Assembly: GCA_023212645.1 (NCBI GenBank)
Contig: JALBYC010000022.1
Span: forward strand, 62,001 to 126,000
DNA: 64,000 nt
From: Farysia itapuensis
Lineage: Eukaryota > Basidiomycota > Ustilaginomycetes > Ustilaginales > Ustilaginaceae
Direction of reading: 5' to 3'
The notes beneath the pieces are model-generated. The model was not told the origin of the DNA, made no database searches, and saw only the letters and a list, made by a program, of their open reading frames with translations. The translations under genes were made by a program, and so were the position numbers. Below, in pieces: positions 59,601 through 64,000 of this stretch; position 1 is the stretch's first letter; each line of letters opens with the position of its first letter.

Positions 59601-60291
59601 CGAAGAGGATCCGCTGCTCATCAACATCCGTCGACCTTCGCACCTTCGCAAGCAGACCGACCAAGAGGTTGCGGGCTCCTTGAGGGCGACTGCCGCTCGA
59701 CACAGATCCAACCCTTCGGACGTATCCGAGACAATCTACGAGGAAGGATCCGAACCTTCATCAGCGCAAACGGTTGCCAAGAAGCCGACGTCGACACGAG
59801 CAAGCACCACCGGCTCCACAACGGGTCAAGAAGAGTTTCGTGTCCTGATCGTCGAAGACAACCCGATCAATATGAAGCTCCTAACGACACTGTGCAAGCG
59901 TCTTGACATTACCTACAATCAAGCATTTGACGGTGCAGAGGCGGTGACCAAATTTGTCTCGTTCCGCCCAGCCGTTGTCTTGCTCGACATTTCCCTGCCA
60001 ATTCAGGATGGATTCGAGGCATGCCAGCAGATGCGGTCTCACAAACATCCCAGCTACATTGTTGCCATCACTGCGCTCAGCTCGGACGAGGACAGGACAC
60101 GCGGCATTGAGACGTGCGGCATGGATTCCTGGATCACCAAGCCTGTCTCTCCACGCCGCTTGCGCACCGATCTGGAGCAGTGGCGCGACAATTTCCACAA
60201 GTATACGGTGCATCAAGCCAAACAGATGCGCCAATTCCGCGAGTTTCAGCAGAACCCCAGTGGCGAACACACTCTCGCATTCTCCAGCTAG
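56605..60291 (+). CDS. Hybrid histidine kinase (GAF-HisKA-HATPase-REC), soluble
   Basis: 1228 residues, no intron and no membrane segment. A GAF-like sensor region lies at about residues 110-290 (RTRAALEIYVRHAKAVFKTD, AMVLPKGEAMVVKDTKTDWR). The HisKA H-box is FLRHVQHNMRTPLHGAMGAV, with phospho-acceptor His602. The HATPase domain shows an N-box (LVRKVVSNAIRFTRRGYVEI), G1 VADTGIGMTKE and G2 GIGLGMTIVSSILQKLGG. The receiver is VLIVEDNPINMKLL, Asp1128 in VVLLDISLP, Thr in AITAL and Lys in WITKPVSP. It should feed a fungal Ypd1-Ssk1/Skn7 phosphorelay. The ligand is unknown. Poorly ordered Ser-rich linkers separate GAF and HisKA and precede the receiver. Confidence 0.92.
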   Translation: MVDLTRSETGPQSTHNGVASGFTKVFDASTDVITPAPDYILARESEEEEEDFGQSSTSSSPAPFDKDGTHKYIKDDGGALMSSLDFYRQNGWLAAPPISRRHRARVKEALRRHRIVEGRTRAALEIYVRHAKAVFKTDYASIMVASSDDTKMLILAQSGGDPSVTKIDRTVTLCSHAMVLPKGEAMVVKDTKTDWRFQNCPAIITGSVCSSAGRAMGFYASVPLFLSHALFGVENVVQVGRLCIMSEQPRHNFEEADAQLLYTIATMASDTMEKDYQSRRNHKAAEMQKRTSSLIRNLEDTILKPRDAQVDAPSKSSSSGSEGKSFGSEPSARYSTSVIDRACQQMKQCLGAAAIAVFDVSKFRLSRFIGTADDAASSSVQSPSALTGKDSFPSMSNPGSYNSANDERRTASASAYTIRTASTDGPTPLRAIDVRDDTPPPTVLAFHGSAIFQPNVLDNADACKKVFAEALGKSANETDMTVRCKMYHRGQSDAGSVEDEPDEDEMDQDLLTRLERRDDDTWAAILPTQAEVRSYAVCVCYNRAKARPLLTFLIMFSEDVCFDQQDKYFVENCAQVSLTSLLRQRLSEVDFFQADFLRHVQHNMRTPLHGAMGAVDYLRGAIHGEDEAASASIDLSPNGVLATLLESISLSGATLNSYIDDLLSFQSLGDIKPGVDEAKWVSTDLVKLVETVANEEWELAQRLELQSQTLDDEAYSSGDGPLCGMELIIKASEEVRRSPWLAKSEFLIQLVRKVVSNAIRFTRRGYVEISLRVVQGSPKLPSKGGKDKGNGLAVEIEVADTGIGMTKEFAATQLTKPFTKGDSFRDGIGLGMTIVSSILQKLGGKLSVASEVNMGTKITMCIPMERSSTPHSNISSIPNANAPRLATRKVAYHGMNTRGLRRLANSIWEHFLPNGGMEVTHDLGEADCIVLSERSLATLSEGTPPLLNQFKPDARFIVLPVAPVLRKPVGIEVLDGRAVIPFSLPHGPTALRLLETFLSEEDPLLINIRRPSHLRKQTDQEVAGSLRATAARHRSNPSDVSETIYEEGSEPSSAQTVAKKPTSTRASTTGSTTGQEEFRVLIVEDNPINMKLLTTLCKRLDITYNQAFDGAEAVTKFVSFRPAVVLLDISLPIQDGFEACQQMRSHKHPSYIVAITALSSDEDRTRGIETCGMDSWITKPVSPRRLRTDLEQWRDNFHKYTVHQAKQMRQFREFQQNPSGEHTLAFSS

Positions 60292-60610
60292 GCACGAGCA
60301 TACATACACGTACTGCCAATCTCCCCCTTCCCCCGCCTCGACGTTGGGTCGTTGCCTTGTCACGTATTCCCGCCCCGCTGGTCTCTCTCCAAAGGCTGTA
60401 TATTTTATCCGATTGGACGGAATGGTCATTGTGTTTTTCGATCTCGTAGCTGCGTGACTGTCTGTGAACCATGCGCTGTGCTGGGCTATTCGGTGGTCGA
60501 TTTGTGAGTCAAAAGAGGCATAAAATCCGCCGTTTTCGCCGATCAAAGCAATGTGAGCACTTTTCCCCCATCGTCGCAGCCCTCTTTCTTGACGTCTCAC
60601 CACCACCACA
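60292..60610. other. Spacer between the histidine kinase and the kynureninase fusion
   Basis: 319 bp holding the 3' end of one gene and the promoter of the next; nothing specific is recognised. Confidence 0.4.
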
Positions 60611-63600
60611 ATGACGGTATTACCTGAACTACAGGGCGGTACGGTGGCGGAGAGAGATTTTCAGTCTACGCTGGTGCGTACGTCCATCATCTGCGCTTCT
60701 TCCATCCAATCGCTTCGGGAAAAGGTACAGCCAACCATTCTGCCCGAAAAGGATGCACCCACGGTTGCCAGAGCGTCCCTGCTCTCGGCTCAGATTGTCT
60801 CGGATCTCACGCAGATCCTGACGCTGGTGCAGAAACACACAACGAACCTAGCGATTGCCCTTAAGCCTTCTGCCAAAGACCACACAGCTTCGCCAAGTGC
60901 AGACTTCTCGCCCGTCTCGGGTCTGGATGACAAATCTTTGCAGGCCGCACAGGCTCAGATCACCGCCCTAGGCAACGATCTGATCCCTAAACTTGTCTTT
61001 CTGGCGAAGAAAGCGTGGAAGGATCGCGAGGTGTTTCAGAAGCGACCGCTTGACGCAGCCGAATCCGCGGCGCAGAGCGAAGAACGCGCCAAGCTCGAAC
61101 GTCTGGCAGCAGAAATGGGAGGTCAGCTGATGACGGCCGACCAGCTCGGTGTGCCTGCCTCGGAGCGTACCGACGTGCACAAACTGCTCGAATGCTCGCT
61201 CGGAAACTCATTCGCACGCGAAGTGCGCAACGCTGTCGAAGTCGTACTGGGTGCCATTGCGGATCTCTTCCATTCGCTACTCGATCAACGTGCTCGCAAA
61301 GCACTTCAACAAGCATCCACCGCTCGTGACAAAGCTGATGGGATTGCTCTGCCCGCAAAGTTTCAACAAGCTGCTGCTCCGACGACTCTGCAAGATGCGC
61401 GCAAACAGATCCTGTCGGCCAACAATCTCGTTTGGGAGGCCTGTGCACGTTTCACCGCCGAACGCAACCCCGACGGAACCACGAGAACAATGACATCCGT
61501 CGCGCCAAACGGTGTTCGAACCAAGGTGAACGTCCAAGGCATCAGCCGAAGCAACCTGGAAGCGTCCAAAAGGAGCTGGCAGTCTCGCGTCGAACTAATG
61601 CGTGACGGTTTGGCGGAGCTTCAGGACGGTATTGATGCTGACGCTGCTCACACACAAGCGCTGGACGACGAGGCAGACGAGTTCTCCTTCCCGGCAGCAA
61701 CGGCACTCTCGCCCGAGCAAAAGGACCGACTGCGCCAACTTGCCAATCTGGTCAAGATTGGTAACCTCACTCACGAGACGCTGCTCAAAACCATCATCAG
61801 ATCTGGATCCGAGATGATCGATCTGGACGAAGTGGAGGAACTTGGCAAACAGCTCGAGGAAGCACAGGACGAGTTGGTGGCAGCATGCCTGTACGGCGAG
61901 ATGGACGCCGGTCTCGAGGCTAAGCTTTTCGACCCAGACGCAGAAGACTCAGACCAGCACGACCAACATCTTGACAACGATGCAGACGCAGATCTGTCCG
62001 ACGAACAGGCCATTGAAAAGGCAATCTTGCGCACAATGGAACAGTACGTGCTAGCCGCCGTCAGTCTTTCGGCCTTCGTGACGGACCGAGAAGATCTGCT
62101 GGAAAAAGTGCACCTTGCGTGTGCAACGGACGTGACAGGCGACTATGCCTCTGTCTTTGGCGACAAGTTCAGCCGCTTGTCCAAGGTGCTGGGCGAAGCG
62201 AGCTCAAACGTTCAGCTTCCGGCCGCTTCAAGTGTGCAAGTTGTGGCTGCTGTTCCAGCGCAGGCAAATAACGAGTTCAAGACCGAGGTATTTGTGCAAG
62301 AACTGCAAAATCTTGCGGGACAGCTTGGCAGCGGTATTGAGATCACCGATCGAGCCGTCGCGGAGCAGCTCGATCGCTCCGACCCACTCAGCACAATGCG
62401 AGACGGATACATTCTGCCGACGTTCCGAGATGTATGCAGCAGCGATTACCGCTCTGATAGTGCTGAAACGTCGCCAGATGCACCAGCGCTGTACATGTGC
62501 GGTAATTCGCTAGGCCCGCTGTCCAAGTTGACCAAGGAATACTTGCAGCAGGAACTGGATGCGTGGGGACGCAAAGCGGTGCTGGGCCACTTTGAGCATC
62601 CGCACGGCGACCCATGGACACAGATGGAGAAGCGCGTGGGGCAGCTTACGGCCGATCTTGTGGGAGCCAAGCCGTCAGAGACGGTGGTAATGAGCACGCT
62701 GACCGGCAATCTGCACACCATGCTCGCCACATTCTACCGTCCGGCCACCATGCCCCTCGGCGTCGACTTTCACGGCGACGCACAAGCAGCCTTGGCCAAA
62801 GGCGCAAAACGCAAGCACAAGATTCTATTTGAGCACAAGGCGTTCCCCTCCGACCAATATGCTCTTACCTCGGTGATTGAGCTCAATGGTCTGGATCCGG
62901 CTACATCACTGGTCCCACTTACACCCAAGGGAAAAGGCAAAACGCTCGATACGGACGACATTCTGGCCACGATTGACGAGTTGGGCCGCGAGGGAGAGAC
63001 AGCGCTCGTGCTGCTAGGCGGTATCCAGTACTTTACCGGTCAATTCTTTGAGCTGGAGAAGCTGGCAGCCAAGGCACACGAACACGGGATCTTGTTTGGT
63101 GTCGATCTGGCCCATGCGTTTGCCAATGTGCCATTGGCGCTGCACGACTGGAAGATTGACTTTGCGGTGTGGTGTACCTACAAGTACGGCTCTTCGGGTC
63201 CCGGAGGGATTGCGGGAGCGTTTGTGCACGAAAAGTGGCACTCTAGCGGAGAGAGCCGACTGACACGGCCGGCTGGGTGGTGGGGACACGATCGAGCCAC
63301 ACGCTTCTCCATGCCGGAGCGATTCAGTCCGATGGCCGGGGCTGAAGGGTGGCAAGTGTCGAACCCAAGTCTGCTCGACATGACGGCGCTCAAGGGCTCG
63401 CTCGAGACACTGCACCGTGCCGCCAGCCTGGTAGAACGCCCAGCGGGCCAAGAAACAAAGATCGGCTCAGGCTCAGTGATGCCTGTTCTACGCAGCAAGA
63501 GTCTGCGGCTGACGGCCTACCTGGAAACGCTTCTGCTCAGCCCGGGCTGGTTCCCTGACGGATTCGACATCAAGATCGTGACGCCACGGGACCCACTTCA

Positions 63601-63925
63601 ACGCGGATCGCAACTCTGTGTTCAGATTCCGGAACGTACGACCGGAAAGCCAACGCCAGCTTCTGCCCCACCGACGACTCGCGGCGAGAATGCCAAAGAC
63701 GTCCCGCCACCGATTGACAGCTCGCGACTGGTCGCACGTGCCCATCGCCGCGCTGAAAAGCAGCACGGACTCGTGGCCGACATCCGTCATCCTGACATGC
63801 TCCGTCTCGCACCCCTCGCCCAGTACTCATCCTACACTGAAGTATGGCGCACCGCCAACGTCCTCCGCCAAGCCATTCTGGACGAAGTCCACGCCGAAGA
63901 AGCATCAGCATCAGCAGCAATCTGA
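60611..63925 (+). CDS. Large ORF: helical N-terminal domain fused to kynureninase
   Basis: 1104 residues in one uninterrupted frame. Residues about 1-565 are helical and partly resemble the GCIP/cyclin-D1-binding (CCNDBP1) type (SDLTQILTLVQKHTTNLAIA, NSFAREVRNAVEVVLGAIAD), with an acidic stretch near 450; this likeness is tentative. Residues about 585-1104 are kynureninase: PALYMCGNSLGPLSKLTKEY, GHFEHPHGDPWTQMEKRVGQ, VMSTLTGNLHTMLATFYRP, FEHKAFPSDQYALTS, LLGGIQYFTGQFFELEKLA, GVDLAHAFANVPLALHDW, the PLP lysine near 858 in WCTYKYGSSGPGGIAG, and GWWGHDRATRFSM. It cleaves kynurenine or 3-hydroxykynurenine in NAD synthesis (yeast Bna5). There is no in-frame ATG just ahead of the kynureninase part that would keep its N-terminus, so a real fusion is favoured; an unseen intron or missed gene border is the alternative. 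Confidence 0.85.
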   Translation: MTVLPELQGGTVAERDFQSTLVRTSIICASSIQSLREKVQPTILPEKDAPTVARASLLSAQIVSDLTQILTLVQKHTTNLAIALKPSAKDHTASPSADFSPVSGLDDKSLQAAQAQITALGNDLIPKLVFLAKKAWKDREVFQKRPLDAAESAAQSEERAKLERLAAEMGGQLMTADQLGVPASERTDVHKLLECSLGNSFAREVRNAVEVVLGAIADLFHSLLDQRARKALQQASTARDKADGIALPAKFQQAAAPTTLQDARKQILSANNLVWEACARFTAERNPDGTTRTMTSVAPNGVRTKVNVQGISRSNLEASKRSWQSRVELMRDGLAELQDGIDADAAHTQALDDEADEFSFPAATALSPEQKDRLRQLANLVKIGNLTHETLLKTIIRSGSEMIDLDEVEELGKQLEEAQDELVAACLYGEMDAGLEAKLFDPDAEDSDQHDQHLDNDADADLSDEQAIEKAILRTMEQYVLAAVSLSAFVTDREDLLEKVHLACATDVTGDYASVFGDKFSRLSKVLGEASSNVQLPAASSVQVVAAVPAQANNEFKTEVFVQELQNLAGQLGSGIEITDRAVAEQLDRSDPLSTMRDGYILPTFRDVCSSDYRSDSAETSPDAPALYMCGNSLGPLSKLTKEYLQQELDAWGRKAVLGHFEHPHGDPWTQMEKRVGQLTADLVGAKPSETVVMSTLTGNLHTMLATFYRPATMPLGVDFHGDAQAALAKGAKRKHKILFEHKAFPSDQYALTSVIELNGLDPATSLVPLTPKGKGKTLDTDDILATIDELGREGETALVLLGGIQYFTGQFFELEKLAAKAHEHGILFGVDLAHAFANVPLALHDWKIDFAVWCTYKYGSSGPGGIAGAFVHEKWHSSGESRLTRPAGWWGHDRATRFSMPERFSPMAGAEGWQVSNPSLLDMTALKGSLETLHRAASLVERPAGQETKIGSGSVMPVLRSKSLRLTAYLETLLLSPGWFPDGFDIKIVTPRDPLQRGSQLCVQIPERTTGKPTPASAPPTTRGENAKDVPPPIDSSRLVARAHRRAEKQHGLVADIRHPDMLRLAPLAQYSSYTEVWRTANVLRQAILDEVHAEEASASAAI

Positions 63926-64000
63926 GGTAGATACAAGTTTGAATGAAGTATGGCAGATAATTGCGTTATTTGGTGCGAGTCTGGCGCGTGCGAGTGAGTG

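Overview
The window is nuclear DNA of a fungus, most likely a basidiomycete of the smut lineage (Ustilaginaceae-like). The reasons are compact genes that are mostly intronless or have a few short GT-AG introns, mitochondrial and peroxisomal targeting signals, a cytoplasmic-type hybrid histidine kinase, and fungal-type proteins (Icp55, Vps20, Prp17, Sgd1, Rok1, Mbf1, Cyb2). Lineage is inferred from gene style, not from a database search.

Layout. 1-4229 is a gene-poor block bounded by inverted repeats of about 466 bp, probably a non-autonomous DNA transposon whose left end lies at or beyond the window edge. 4802-23352 is a dense host block: RIO2, an NPC2-like lipid transfer protein, a membrane protein, a PPR protein, VPS20, an unknown protein, ICP55, a GST-like protein, a UbiG/COQ3-like methyltransferase, ILV5 and a LisH-WD40 protein. 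23436-26909 is a transposon graveyard: a Ty3/gypsy RNase H fragment, an unrecognised Cys-rich ORF, a solo LTR with perfect 5-bp target duplication inside another small ORF, and a 49-bp-arm hairpin element. A sugar transporter (27023-28875) follows, then about 2 kb with no supported gene. 30889-63925 is a second dense host block: a peroxisomal acyl-CoA thioesterase, a membrane-anchored PPX1-like exopolyphosphatase, an SPFH/stomatin protein, a flavocytochrome b2-type lactate dehydrogenase, an acidic unknown protein, an FAD amine-oxidase-like protein, a glycoside-hydrolase-like barrel, RRS1, PRP17/CDC40, SGD1/NOM1, ROK1, an F-box/WD40 protein, a CaMKK/SNF1-activating-type kinase, MBF1, a hybrid histidine kinase and a very large ORF ending in kynureninase.

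Functional themes. Ribosome biogenesis is over-represented (RIO2, RRS1, SGD1, ROK1; the last three lie within 8 kb with PRP17). Mitochondrial and branched-chain amino-acid, ubiquinone and NAD metabolism are represented by ICP55, ILV5, the UbiG-like protein and kynureninase. Most genes sit as divergent or convergent pairs with short spacers.

The most unusual items are the single reading frame joining a ~565-residue helical domain to kynureninase, the long-inverted-repeat element with three copies of a 12-bp palindrome in AT-rich islands, the anchored PPX1, and the lactate dehydrogenase with no visible presequence. Two poly(C) regions, one next to a 10-N gap that separates two versions of the same sequence, are probably assembly problems and should be treated with caution.
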